Below are positions 27,428-35,449 of a DNA stretch of 64,000 bases, in pieces. How positions within the stretch are numbered: position 1 is the stretch's first letter; every line of letters starts with the position of its first letter. The DNA is taken from contig NZ_WKJC01000001.1 in NCBI RefSeq assembly GCF_009674675.1, positions 620,001 through 684,000 on the forward strand, given 5' to 3'. Below the pieces are notes generated by a model. The model searched no databases. It was not told where the DNA came from and saw only the letters and a program-made list of their open reading frames with translations. Both the position numbers and the translations under genes were made by a program. The DNA is from Kangiella sp. HZ709. Its GTDB lineage: Bacteria > Pseudomonadota > Gammaproteobacteria > Enterobacterales > Kangiellaceae.

Positions 27428-28259
27428 TGATAAGCCCTTCTCGAATTAAGTTACGCGCCTGATGGGCTGCGGTCGCTATAGTTTTAGCGTATTTCGCAAT
27501 GGCATCAAGCATAATGTGTGGCTCATTATAGTATTGATTAATGATCTTCACTAGAGCAGAACCGGTAATTACGCCATCAACACCAGCTTCAGCGGCTTGA
27601 TAAACATGTTCAGCTGTTGATATGCCAAAACCTTGTACTAATGGAGCACTATTAAAGGTTCTTAGTTTTTCCAAAAAATCGGTTTTAGCCTGATTGGCAC
27701 TCACCTCTGTTCCGGTAATACCTTTACGGCTTAAGACATAAGTATAACCTTGTGAATGCTTGGCCACTTGAGCCAGTGTCTCATCGGTTGCATCCGGCGG
27801 TGCAATAAAAACCGTATCGATATTATGAGCAGCTGCCTGCTCGGCAAACAATGAAGCTTCTTGAACAGGACAATCTGCCACTAAAACTGAGTCAACCCCT
27901 GCTTCTTTCGCCATTGCGTAATAGTGGGAAATACCTTGGGCAAAAACTAAATTGGCATAAGTTAAAATTCCAATAGGGATATCCGGATATTGCATTCTAA
28001 CTTTCTGAATTAATATAAAGCCATCTTTCAAACTAAAGCCATTGTCTAAAGGACGCAAGCTGGCTTCTTGAATCACAGGACCATCAGCAACCGGATCGGA
28101 AAAAGCAAAACCCAACTCTAAAGCATCCGCCCCACTTTCTATTAGTTTTTCAATAATTTGGAAAGAATGATCAAAAGTCGGATCGCCAAGCAATACAAAT
28201 GGAATATAGGCTAATGCATTATTAGCTTTTTTAGTTTCAAACATCTTTTGATAACGCAT
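27372..28259 (-). CDS. trpA: Tryptophan synthase alpha chain
   Basis: 295 residues; cleaves indole-3-glycerol phosphate to indole, which is channelled to TrpB. Motifs: MFETKKANNALAYIPFVLLGDP, the catalytic Glu in ALELGFAFSDPVADGPVIQEA, VADCPVQEA, FIAPPDATDE, YVLSRKGITG, VQGFGISTAEHV and GVITGSALV. It is about 25 residues longer than usual: the hydrophilic tail LIREGLINVDSGNDQRTT is unlike the family and is encoded by bases that also hold the ribosome-binding site and first 19 codons of the yfcL-like gene. Its start overlaps the trpB stop by one base. Confidence 0.95.
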   Translation of the reverse strand: MRYQKMFETKKANNALAYIPFVLLGDPTFDHSFQIIEKLIESGADALELGFAFSDPVADGPVIQEASLRPLDNGFSLKDGFILIQKVRMQYPDIPIGILTYANLVFAQGISHYYAMAKEAGVDSVLVADCPVQEASLFAEQAAAHNIDTVFIAPPDATDETLAQVAKHSQGYTYVLSRKGITGTEVSANQAKTDFLEKLRTFNSAPLVQGFGISTAEHVYQAAEAGVDGVITGSALVKIINQYYNEPHIMLDAIAKYAKTIATAAHQARNLIREGLINVDSGNDQRTTVGHGATS

Positions 28260-29470
28260 TAGTTACTACCTCTTTGCGCAAGCTCATCCATAACCATGGT
28301 TAAATCCTTATCGCCACGACCAGACAAGTTCAGCAGAATATTCATTGGCTCAGTAGCTTCCTCGGCAAGCTTTTTCACATAGGCAAGCGCATGGGAAGAT
28401 TCCAATGCAGGAATAATACCTTCGGTTCGTGAAAGCTCTTGGAAAGCCTCTAAAGCTTCATCATCACTAATGCCGACGTATTGAGCACGTCCTGTTTTCA
28501 TTAAATGCACATGCTCGGGACCTACTGCAGGATAATCTAAGCCCGCAGATACAGAATGAGACTCCACTATCTGCCCTTCTTTAGTTTGCAAGGTTTGAGT
28601 TCGAGCACCATGGATAATGCCTTCAGTACCTTTAATCAAAGTTGCGCCATGCTCTTTTGAATCTAAACCTTTTCCTGCTGGTTCAACACCAATTAACTGC
28701 ACATTTTTTTCTTTGATAAAATCCGCAAAAATACCAATCGCATTAGAGCCGCCGCCAACACAAGCTACAACGGCATCGGGCAACTGACCAATTTGCTCGA
28801 GCATTTGCTGCTTTGCTTCTTCACCGATAATTTTTTGATAAGTCTTTACCATCTTCGGAAATGGGTGTGGACCCGCAGCGGTTCCCAATAGGTAATGAGT
28901 AGAATCGTACGAAGCTGCCCAATCTCTTAAAGCCTCATTAATCGCATCCTTTAAGCTACCGCTACCGTTATCAACAGCGATAACATTTGCCCCCATTAAT
29001 TTCATTCGAAAAACATTAGGCGCTTGCCGGTCAATATCTTTACTGCCCATATAAATAGTGGCTTCTAAGCCTAACAAAGCGCATGCCAAAGCCGTTGCTA
29101 CTCCATGCTGGCCGGCACCAGTCTCAGCGATAATTCGGTTTTTACCCATACGCTTTGCTAGTAAAGCCTGCGCTAAAACTTGGTTAGTTTTATGCGCGCC
29201 ACCATGCAATAAATCTTCTCGCTTTAAAAAAACGCGGACACCATTTTGTTTCGCGAAACTAGAGCACTCCGTTAGCGGTGTTGGACGGCCAGCATAATCA
29301 TTTAATAACCCAGTCAATTCGGACTGAAATTCATGATCGGTTAAAGAGCTTTCAAATGCTTCTTCAAGCTGCTGCAAAGCCGGCATTAAAATTTGCGGCA
29401 CAAATTGACCGCCATATTGCCCTATATAGGCACCTTGAAACTCATATTGACTTTCTACTGCTGTTGTCAT
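28259..29470 (-). CDS. trpB: Tryptophan synthase beta chain
   Basis: 403 residues; PLP enzyme joining indole and serine. Signature [29 protein letters not shown] contains the PLP lysine near residue 94. [10 protein letters not shown] binds the PLP phosphate, and [11 protein letters not shown] lies near the end. Start ATG overlaps the trpC-trpF stop by four bases (ATGA), with AAGG about 10 bases upstream. Confidence 0.97.
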   Translation of the reverse strand: MTTAVESQYEFQGAYIGQYGGQFVPQILMPALQQLEEAFESSLTDHEFQSELTGLLNDYAGRPTPLTECSSFAKQNGVRVFLKREDLLHGGAHKTNQVLAQALLAKRMGKNRIIAETGAGQHGVATALACALLGLEATIYMGSKDIDRQAPNVFRMKLMGANVIAVDNGSGSLKDAINEALRDWAASYDSTHYLLGTAAGPHPFPKMVKTYQKIIGEEAKQQMLEQIGQLPDAVVACVGGGSNAIGIFADFIKEKNVQLIGVEPAGKGLDSKEHGATLIKGTEGIIHGARTQTLQTKEGQIVESHSVSAGLDYPAVGPEHVHLMKTGRAQYVGISDDEALEAFQELSRTEGIIPALESSHALAYVKKLAEEATEPMNILLNLSGRGDKDLTMVMDELAQRGSN

Positions 29471-30825
29471 CTTGAAAAACCTTTTACTTTACAATTTTTA
29501 AATAAGTTATCGAGCTTGTTTGGACACTTAATTCCTGCTACCGACTCACTACCACTACAAATATCTAGCTTGCTAAAACCCAGAGATTTAAGCTGTGCTA
29601 CATTATCTGCATCCAAACCACCAGCTATTCTAAACATGGCTTTATTTATCTGTATTTCCTCGCTTTCTAACAGTCGCCAATCAAAGGCCTCGCCTGTTCC
29701 ACCTTGCTGTTCTTTAACTTGTGTATCTAATAATATTTCTGAAAGATTTTTATAATTTAAATTGGGCAAAACACCATCAACATGAACCACTTTAGATATA
29801 AAAAAATCACCGCCCAACTCCTGTCTTAGCTCATCGATTAACACTTGAGACTCATCACCATGCAACTGCACACCATTTAATCGATACTCAGAGATTTTAT
29901 GTAAGATAAAATCCTTAGTTTGATTTTGAAAAACACCAATCAATGGCTTCTTTTTAGCTGATAGAAGCTGCTCGACTTTGCGCTTAGACTTATCAGCAAA
30001 AATCACGCCAATACTTGAAGTTGCTAACTTATCAACCAAAGACAGATCTTGCTGATTGGTTAGTCCGCAGATTTTGATATCTCCATAAACCAACTCAGCA
30101 CAAGCCATTTCAAGATTCTCTTTGGACATCAATGAAGAACCAACTAAACAAGAGTCCGCATATTGCGATAACTCCAAAACGTCTTGGTGAGAATTGATAC
30201 CTGACTCAGTCACAATCACTCTATCTTTAGGAATTGAATCAAATAACTGCTTGGTATTGTCTAAACTTGTCGATAAATCTTTTAAATCTCTATTGTTAAT
30301 TCCGATTATTTCAGCGCCTAAATCTATTGCTCTTTGCAATTCTGCTTTATCATGAACTTCCGTTAAAATATCTAACTGATATTTCTTTGCTTCTTCAGCG
30401 CAAACTCTATATTCCTCATCAGTCAAAACTGAAAGCATTAATAAAATAGCATCCGCGCCATAATATCTTGCTTGCCTTATTTGCTTAGGCTCTAAAATGA
30501 AGTCTTTACACAGAACTGGTTTATCCGTATTTTTTGCTACGTATTCGAGGTTCTTATAGCTCCCTTGAAAGAAACGTTCTTCAGTTAATACTGATATCGC
30601 ATCTGCATATTGATTGTAGATAGGAACTATTTCGGTCAAATCAAAACCGTCTCTAATAAGTCCTTTTGATGGAGATGCTTTTTTGCATTCCATAATAAAA
30701 CCAAATTGTGGTTTTGATAGTGCTTGCATTAAACTTCTTGTACTTTTTTCAGTAGGCACTACATCTTGAGAATTGGTTACCAATTGTCTTTTATAATTAA
30801 CTATAGAGGCTAAGACATTAGACAT
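29467..30825 (-). CDS. trpC: Bifunctional indole-3-glycerol phosphate synthase / phosphoribosylanthranilate isomerase
   Basis: 452 residues, a TrpC-TrpF fusion as in E. coli. Residues 1-255 are [64 protein letters not shown]. Residues about 256-452 are [19 protein letters not shown] with the catalytic cysteine, [23 protein letters not shown] and [12 protein letters not shown] with the catalytic Asp. A perfect TAAGGAGG lies 6 bases before the ATG at 30823-30825. The start overlaps trpD by 8 bases. Fusion is common in Enterobacteria and Vibrio but not in Pseudomonas. Confidence 0.96.
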   Translation of the reverse strand: MSNVLASIVNYKRQLVTNSQDVVPTEKSTRSLMQALSKPQFGFIMECKKASPSKGLIRDGFDLTEIVPIYNQYADAISVLTEERFFQGSYKNLEYVAKNTDKPVLCKDFILEPKQIRQARYYGADAILLMLSVLTDEEYRVCAEEAKKYQLDILTEVHDKAELQRAIDLGAEIIGINNRDLKDLSTSLDNTKQLFDSIPKDRVIVTESGINSHQDVLELSQYADSCLVGSSLMSKENLEMACAELVYGDIKICGLTNQQDLSLVDKLATSSIGVIFADKSKRKVEQLLSAKKKPLIGVFQNQTKDFILHKISEYRLNGVQLHGDESQVLIDELRQELGGDFFISKVVHVDGVLPNLNYKNLSEILLDTQVKEQQGGTGEAFDWRLLESEEIQINKAMFRIAGGLDADNVAQLKSLGFSKLDICSGSESVAGIKCPNKLDNLFKNCKVKGFSR

Positions 30826-31825
30826 TTGATTCCTCCTTAATGAGCTCTAAATGCTCTTTTACCTTGCCCGATAGCATAGTCTTTTTTGCTAGTAAAACCC
30901 CTTCTTTTAAAGACTCAGCTTTATCATTTAAAAAAAGCAATGCGCCTGTATTGGCTGCAATCATATCAGTATGAGCTTCAGTACCCTTGCCTGCTATGAC
31001 TTCTAACGCTGCTGTTAAATTATCTTCAATAGAAGCCACTTTTAAATCATCTATAGAGTATTTTTGTAAGCCAAGCGCCTCTGGAGATATCTTCATTTCA
31101 GTAATATTGCCATGATTTAGCATGACAGCGTAAGTATCGGCATGTAACGCAATTTCATCTAATCCTGCGCCATGAACAATCAAAGCTTTTTTAGTGCCAA
31201 GAATATTTAATATTTCTGCAAAAGGTTTGCAGTACTTTTTATCATAAACGCCAAGAAGCTGGACTTCAGGCTCAGCCGGGTTTGCCAAAGGACCAATTAA
31301 ATTAAAGATTGTCCTAGTTTTTAATGACTGTCTTATAGGCATCACATGCTTCACGCCATGATGGTAATCAGGGGCAAATAAAAAACAAAAATTAGTTTTA
31401 TCCAGCAGTTCTTTACTGGCCGCTGGAGATAGATGGGTATTAATACCTAGCGCCTCCATCAGATCAGATGAACCGCACTTGGAAGAAACAGAACGATTTC
31501 CATGCTTAACGACTTTGACTCCAAGCGTAGCTGCGACAAAAGCTGAAATAGTCGATACATTAATCGTATTAAAGCCATCACCTCCAGTACCACAACAGTC
31601 ATTAGTCACATAATCGGTTTTCGGAAATTTAACTGCTCGCTTTCTTAAAGCATGCGCGGCGCCTGCAATTTCTTCTACTGACTCTCCTTTAGTCTTCAGG
31701 GCTGCCAATAATGCTGCCGCTATTGGCATTTCTACTTGACCTGCTAATAATTCATCAAAAGAATCATTCGCCTGCTCAAAGCTTAAACTTTGCCCTTGAT
31801 AAATAGTTTCAAGCATTTGCAACAT
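30818..31825 (-). CDS. trpD: Anthranilate phosphoribosyltransferase
   Basis: About 335 residues. ATGs at 31840, 31825 and 31816 are possible; 31825 is preferred because GGAG lies 9 bases upstream. Family motifs: the PRPP-binding CCGTGGDGFNTINVSTISAFVAA, KHGNRSVSSKCGSSDLMEALG, MPIRQSLKTRTIFNLIGPLANPA and VHGAGLDEIA. It transfers phosphoribose to anthranilate. It overlaps trpG upstream and trpC downstream, so translation is probably coupled. Confidence 0.95.
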   Translation of the reverse strand: MLQMLETIYQGQSLSFEQANDSFDELLAGQVEMPIAAALLAALKTKGESVEEIAGAAHALRKRAVKFPKTDYVTNDCCGTGGDGFNTINVSTISAFVAATLGVKVVKHGNRSVSSKCGSSDLMEALGINTHLSPAASKELLDKTNFCFLFAPDYHHGVKHVMPIRQSLKTRTIFNLIGPLANPAEPEVQLLGVYDKKYCKPFAEILNILGTKKALIVHGAGLDEIALHADTYAVMLNHGNITEMKISPEALGLQKYSIDDLKVASIEDNLTAALEVIAGKGTEAHTDMIAANTGALLFLNDKAESLKEGVLLAKKTMLSGKVKEHLELIKEESNV

Positions 31826-32420
31826 GAGAAATTTCTCCATTGGTTTTATGATTCTTTATAACTGCTTTAAAGTTATCGAAAATATTCGAGCCTTTTAAAG
31901 TCATAATGCTTTCTGGATGGAATTGCAGTCCAAATATTGGGTAATCTTTATGCTCTATGGCCATAACTTCTCCTACCTCAGAAGTAGCCGTGACAGTTAA
32001 TTCTTTGGGTATATTTTTTGCAATTAAGGAATGATATCTTGCTACAGAAATATTATTGCCCAAGCCTGAAAATAAAGCCGAGTCTAACAAATCAATCAGT
32101 GAACTTTTCCCATGAATGGTTTTTTTAGCATGAGTAATGCTTGCATCCATAGCTTGCGCAATGACCTGATGGCCTAGACAGATTCCAAGTATTGGTTTTT
32201 TGTCATAAAAATCTTTTACTAACTGTAGGCAGTGCCCTGCATTTTCTGGGTTAGATGGGCCTGGGGAAATAATGATTGCATCATGTTTTAAAACCAGCGA
32301 TCGCATTTGTGAATAATCAATATCATTGCGACAAACTTTCACTTCAATATCTTGCGCATTTAATTCGTATCGAAGGTTATAAATAAACGAATCATAATTA
32401 TCGATTAATAAAACTTTCAT
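31809..32420 (-). CDS. trpG: Anthranilate synthase component II (glutamine amidotransferase)
   Basis: 203 residues: LLIDNYDSFIYNLRYEL at the start, oxyanion region ISPGPSNPENAG, nucleophile elbow GICLGHQVIAQA with the catalytic cysteine near residue 80, and the His-Glu pair in GLQFHPESIMTLKG. It delivers ammonia to TrpE. The start codon overlaps the trpE stop (ATGA). It is not fused to TrpD, unlike in E. coli. Confidence 0.96.
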   Translation of the reverse strand: MKVLLIDNYDSFIYNLRYELNAQDIEVKVCRNDIDYSQMRSLVLKHDAIIISPGPSNPENAGHCLQLVKDFYDKKPILGICLGHQVIAQAMDASITHAKKTIHGKSSLIDLLDSALFSGLGNNISVARYHSLIAKNIPKELTVTATSEVGEVMAIEHKDYPIFGLQFHPESIMTLKGSNIFDNFKAVIKNHKTNGEISHVANA

Positions 32421-33982
32421 GCCGCCACCTCAGAATCGCAAGTAACACTCAAGCAGGCACTAAGCACAGCCTTTGCTTTATTATCAGTTTCTTGCGCTTC
32501 ATCACTAGGTATAGAATCGAAAACGACCCCAGCGCCAGCAGTAACGGTCGCCACATTATTTTTAACGAGGGCTGAACGAATAATGATAGCGCTATCAAAT
32601 TCATCATTAGCATTGAGCACTGCAACTGCCCCACCATAAAAACCACGACTTTTTTGTTCATAATCGCGGATGATTTCCATTGCCTTAATTTTCGGAGCGC
32701 CGGTTAAGGTTCCCATATTGCTGCATGCTTTATAGGCATCCAGAGAATCGATCTCTTCTTTTAGAACACCTTTCACCTCTGACACGAGATGCATCACATG
32801 CGAATATTTAACAATCTTTTTTAACTGAGTTATTTTGCGTGAGCCATTGCGAATAATTCGCGCTAAGTCATTACGAGCCAAATCTACTAACATCATGTGT
32901 TCAGCCGCTTCTTTTCGATCTTCAATTAATTCATATTCAACTTGTGAGTCACGTTCAAAATCTATAACATCATTTTTAAATGCACGTTTTCGAGTTCCCG
33001 CAATTGGATATAAGCTTACTTCCTTTTGCGGTGTGACTTTAAGACAACTTTCTGGGCTTGCTCCGAACAACTGTTTATCGCCAAAGTTTAAGAAATACAT
33101 ATAGGGACTTGGATTAGAACTGCGCAGCTTTTCATAAGCAATAATTGGTTTAGGACAATCAAGCTGATAATCACGCGATAAAACCACCTGAAACACATCA
33201 CCATCAATAATATGCTTTTTTGCCTGTTTAACTTGTTTTTTAAACTCTTCATCCGATAAATTAACGGATACTTTATTTGAAACAGTGATCTTTGGCTCTT
33301 GAGCTTCGCAGTGTCCTTCTTGCAGCAGCTCTTCTTGCAGAGACTCTTCTAACTGAGTTATGTTAAGTCCTAATCTAATATCGTTAGTAGCATTTTGACC
33401 GAAGCCTTTGACGATAATTTGTGCTGAGTTGTTATCCATTGATTGAATAAGAAGTTGATCAGCCAAATAAAAAATATAGTCCTCGTAAGATTTGTTAATC
33501 TTAGGCAAAGCTTCAAACTGATCCACCAGATCAAAACTAAATGCACCTAATAATAGTGAAGATTCATCGTTTTCACGGTTACCTGTTTGGATAGCCGATT
33601 GAACTAATTTCAAGACGTCTAAAATACTGGATTGGCCTAATCGCTCATCTTCATCGGTAACAATTGGCAATGGATTTAAAACAAGCTCTAAACACAATTC
33701 AGTTTTTTTAACACTAAAATCACTCAGTACGTCTGTATCTAATCGCTGCAAGAAAGCGACACCATTGTCATTAAGAGCAGTTAGCATTACTCGATTGTTC
33801 AGCGCCTTAATTTCCACTGCGCTAGATATCGCGATAATGCTTTTTCTATGAGCTTGAGTGCCAGCTTCAGCCGTTTCGAGTAGCGCGGTATGCTCTTTTA
33901 GTCCCTTATCACAGAGTCTTTTATACACTTCTAAAGGACTTAAGGATAAACTGATTTTTTTAACCAAAGTATTAACTTGCAT
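32417..33982 (-). CDS. trpE: Anthranilate synthase component I
   Basis: 521 residues from the ATG at 33980-33982, which follows GAGGTTGTA and sits 7 bases after the DAHP synthase stop. A longer frame starting at 34036 overlaps the DAHP synthase gene and adds residues not seen in the family. The chorismate-binding domain is complete: IDGDVFQVVLSRDYQLD, PSPYMYFLNFGDKQLFGASPESCLKV, YPIAGTRKRA, DLARNDLARI, SHVMHLVSEVKG and GTLTGAPKIKAMEII. The N-terminal part carries the LLESAE-like element LLETAEAGTQAHRKSIIA, where tryptophan feedback binding is expected. Confidence 0.95.
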   Translation of the reverse strand: MQVNTLVKKISLSLSPLEVYKRLCDKGLKEHTALLETAEAGTQAHRKSIIAISSAVEIKALNNRVMLTALNDNGVAFLQRLDTDVLSDFSVKKTELCLELVLNPLPIVTDEDERLGQSSILDVLKLVQSAIQTGNRENDESSLLLGAFSFDLVDQFEALPKINKSYEDYIFYLADQLLIQSMDNNSAQIIVKGFGQNATNDIRLGLNITQLEESLQEELLQEGHCEAQEPKITVSNKVSVNLSDEEFKKQVKQAKKHIIDGDVFQVVLSRDYQLDCPKPIIAYEKLRSSNPSPYMYFLNFGDKQLFGASPESCLKVTPQKEVSLYPIAGTRKRAFKNDVIDFERDSQVEYELIEDRKEAAEHMMLVDLARNDLARIIRNGSRKITQLKKIVKYSHVMHLVSEVKGVLKEEIDSLDAYKACSNMGTLTGAPKIKAMEIIRDYEQKSRGFYGGAVAVLNANDEFDSAIIIRSALVKNNVATVTAGAGVVFDSIPSDEAQETDNKAKAVLSACLSVTCDSEVAA

Positions 33983-33989
33983 TACAACC

Positions 33990-35024
33990 TCAAACTGCTG
34001 CTGACAAAGGTTTAAAAGTACGGCCGCTTGCTTCAATGAATGGTTTAAGCTGTTGTAGTAACTCAGAAAAATCCGTTGGCGACAATGCTTGAGCAGCGTC
34101 TGAAACCGACTCTACAGGTCTTCTGTGGCACTCAATAATAAGGCCATCAGCACCACAAGCCACTCCAGCCTTAGCCATTGGTGAAACTAAGTTTCTAACT
34201 CCAGTACCGTGCGAAGGATCAACGATGACTGGTAAATGACTTTTTTCTTTAATATAAGCTACCGCATTTAAATCTAAAGTATTTCTAGTCGCTGTTTCAA
34301 AAGTGCGAATACCTCTCTCGCAAATCATTACGTTAGGGTTGCCAGTAGCAACAATGTATTCCGCCGCTAATAAAAGTTCTTCGATAGTCGCAGATAAACC
34401 GCGTTTTAATAGAATTGGTTTTTGTGTTTCACCAACTGCTTTTAGCAAAGAATAGTTTTGCATATTTCGTGCGCCAATCTGGATGGCTGAAATATGATTG
34501 GCAACATCATCTAAATCTTTAATATCCATCAATTCAGTAATGGTATCTAAGCCTGTTTCTTTACCTACCTGCTCCATGATTTTCAAACCGTCAACACCTA
34601 AACCTTGGAATGAATAAGGGCTAGTTCTAGGCTTAAAAGCGCCGCCACGTAAAACCGTAGCACCAGCAGATTTCACGTATTGCGCGGTCTCTAATAACTG
34701 CTCTTCGCTTTCAATAGCGCATGGTCCGCCCATTAAGGCGAACTGCTGAGAGCCCACAGGGGTATTTCCTAACTGAATAACCGTATCTTGTGGATAAATT
34801 TCTCGACTAACCAGTTTATACTTACTTAAAACAGGTTTTACTTTCTCAACTTGAGGATATTTCTCCAAATTAAGCGCATCCAAGATTCGCTCATCACCTA
34901 AAGCGCCTAAGACCGTTCTTTCGACCCCAGGCATGTGTAGGGGCTGTAGGCCGGCAGTTTCAATTTCATGCAATACTTCCTTAGCTTGGGCATCGGTTGT
35001 ATTGGCTTTTAATATAATAATCAT
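33990..35024 (-). CDS. aroF: DAHP synthase, type I-beta with N-terminal ferredoxin-like regulatory domain
   Basis: 344 residues from the ATG at 35022-35024, preceded by CAGGAAA at proper spacing. The first step of the shikimate pathway, joining PEP and erythrose 4-phosphate. Residues 1-75 (MIIILKANTTDAQAKEVL..GLQPLHMPGVERTVLGALGD) form the ferredoxin-like or ACT-like domain that mediates feedback inhibition in the Thermotoga-type enzymes. The barrel carries GGPCAIESEEQLL, LRGGAFKPRTSPYSFQGLG, IQIGARNMQN, LKRGLSATIEE, CERGIRTFE, PVIVDPSHGTG and IIECHRRP. An open frame extends 40 codons upstream to 35144, but it runs through the attenuator hairpin and is not expected to be translated. First structural gene of the trp operon. 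Paralogue names vary, so the symbol is approximate. Confidence 0.93.
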   Translation of the reverse strand: MIIILKANTTDAQAKEVLHEIETAGLQPLHMPGVERTVLGALGDERILDALNLEKYPQVEKVKPVLSKYKLVSREIYPQDTVIQLGNTPVGSQQFALMGGPCAIESEEQLLETAQYVKSAGATVLRGGAFKPRTSPYSFQGLGVDGLKIMEQVGKETGLDTITELMDIKDLDDVANHISAIQIGARNMQNYSLLKAVGETQKPILLKRGLSATIEELLLAAEYIVATGNPNVMICERGIRTFETATRNTLDLNAVAYIKEKSHLPVIVDPSHGTGVRNLVSPMAKAGVACGADGLIIECHRRPVESVSDAAQALSPTDFSELLQQLKPFIEASGRTFKPLSAAV

Positions 35025-35069
35025 AGTGTTTTCCTGACTGTAAATTTTAAATAATGTTTCAAATAGGCA

Positions 35070-35106
35070 TAAAAAAACCCGCATTCTTTTCGATATGCGG
35101 GCTTTG
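35070..35106 (-). terminator. Attenuator terminator 2, just upstream of the DAHP synthase gene
   Basis: On the minus strand GCCCGCAT (35095-35102) pairs with ATGCGGG (35078-35084), followed by seven T residues (complement of 35071-35077). Flanking AAA/TTT extend the stem. It lies 16 bases after the stop codon of leader peptide 2 and 46 bases before the DAHP synthase start, the position expected of a transcription attenuator. Confidence 0.88.
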
Positions 35107-35152
35107 GAATGGATAGTTTTATTAAATAAAAAACTCCCGAACAAAAGCCCGC
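35097..35152 (-). promoter_or_regulatory. Antiterminator pairing of trp attenuator 2
   Basis: GCGGGCTTT at 35152-35144 (minus strand, inside the leader 2 frame just after the Trp codons) is perfectly complementary over 9 bases to AAAGCCCGC at 35105-35097, the 5' arm of terminator 2. A ribosome held at Trp13 or Trp14 would leave the first segment free and favour this structure. A ribosome reaching the stop codon would cover it and allow the terminator. Confidence 0.75.
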
Positions 35153-35205
35153 GTTAGCCATAGCCACCAGCAATGCATTAAGTTGTGAGTTGTTAGTTGT
35201 TTCAT
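35122..35205 (-). CDS. Second trp leader peptide, 27 residues with Trp-Trp-Leu-Trp
   Basis: ATG at 35203-35205, TAA at 35122-35124. The peptide begins MKQLTTHNLMHC, has Trp at 13, 14 and 16, and ends in TRAFVREFFI. Three Trp codons in four are far above chance and they precede an antiterminator segment and a terminator. No Shine-Dalgarno is evident before the ATG, which follows the T-run of terminator 1 by about 24 AT-rich bases. An internal ATG at codon 10 is an alternative start. Three Phe codons follow (21, 25, 26), of uncertain meaning. Predicted to regulate the downstream DAHP synthase-trp genes by ribosome stalling. Confidence 0.75.
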   Translation of the reverse strand: MKQLTTHNLMHCWWLWLTRAFVREFFI

Positions 35206-35228
35206 AAAATTTTTTATAAAATTAGTTC

Positions 35229-35257
35229 AAAAAAAAAGCCCGCTTTATGCGGGCTTT
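35229..35257 (-). terminator. Attenuator terminator 1, trp leader
   Basis: On the minus strand AAAGCCCGC, a 5-base loop ATAAA and GCGGGCTTT are followed by a run of nine T residues in total. The stem is identical in core (AGCCCGC/GCGGGCT) to the E. coli trp attenuator. It lies 52 bases after the stop of leader peptide 1. Confidence 0.92.
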
Positions 35258-35305
35258 ATAATCTTTTCTGTTAAACACATTTTCTGTAAACATAAAGTTG
35301 CCCGC
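35249..35305 (-). promoter_or_regulatory. Antiterminator pairing of trp attenuator 1
   Basis: GCGGGC and TTTAT within 35305-35292 (minus strand, separated by AAC) can pair with ATAAA-GCCCGC at 35259-35249, the 5' arm of terminator 1, giving an 11-base-pair alternative helix with a small bulge. Segment 2 begins just after the leader 1 stop codon, as in the classical enterobacterial trp leader. Confidence 0.78.
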
Positions 35306-35308
35306 TAC

Positions 35309-35353
35309 CTACGTAACGTGCCACCAAGAAATATTTGCGTTTAATCTTTTCAT
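35309..35353 (-). CDS. trpL: trp operon leader peptide 1 (14 residues, tandem Trp)
   Basis: ATG at 35351-35353, TAG at 35309-35311; peptide MKRLNANISWWHVT. E. coli TrpL is also 14 residues and also has Trp at 10 and 11. The following RNA carries the competing helices described for attenuator 1. Ribosome stalling at the Trp pair when charged tRNA-Trp is scarce should prevent termination. A GCGGA lies directly before the ATG and gives at best a weak ribosome-binding site. Confidence 0.88.
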   Translation of the reverse strand: MKRLNANISWWHVT

Positions 35354-35404
35354 TCCGCTAATCTAAAGTAATAGATATTTAGGGTCAAGCTTTTAATTCA
35401 ATTT

Positions 35405-35432
35405 ATTTTACTTTTATCTTAAAGCTCTTCAA
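35405..35432 (-). promoter_or_regulatory. Candidate promoter of the DAHP synthase-trp operon
   Basis: Minus strand TTGAAG (35427-35432), 16-base spacer, TAAAAT (35405-35410), predicting a start near 35398 and a 45-base 5' leader before leader peptide 1. A rival TTGACC-17-TAGATT (35383-35388 and 35360-35365) would start at the leader ATG itself and seems less likely. A short inverted repeat ATCTA-N6-TAGAT overlaps that second site and might be a repressor site; there is no clear CTAG-type TrpR box. Confidence 0.4.
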
Positions 35433-35449
35433 TATCACGCCTGAGGTAT

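Noticed and set aside
33983-34036. Extended TrpE start overlapping the DAHP synthase gene
   Set aside because: The ATG at 33982 has GAGGT at correct spacing and gives the family-typical N-terminus.
35025-35144. 40-codon in-frame N-terminal extension of the DAHP synthase gene
   Set aside because: It reads through the attenuator 2 hairpin; the internal ATG at 35024 has a proper Shine-Dalgarno and the standard N-terminus.
35354-35388. TrpR operator overlapping a promoter next to leader 1
   Set aside because: Only a short ATCTA-N6-TAGAT repeat is present, without the CTAG half-sites of TrpR; too weak to list as an operator.
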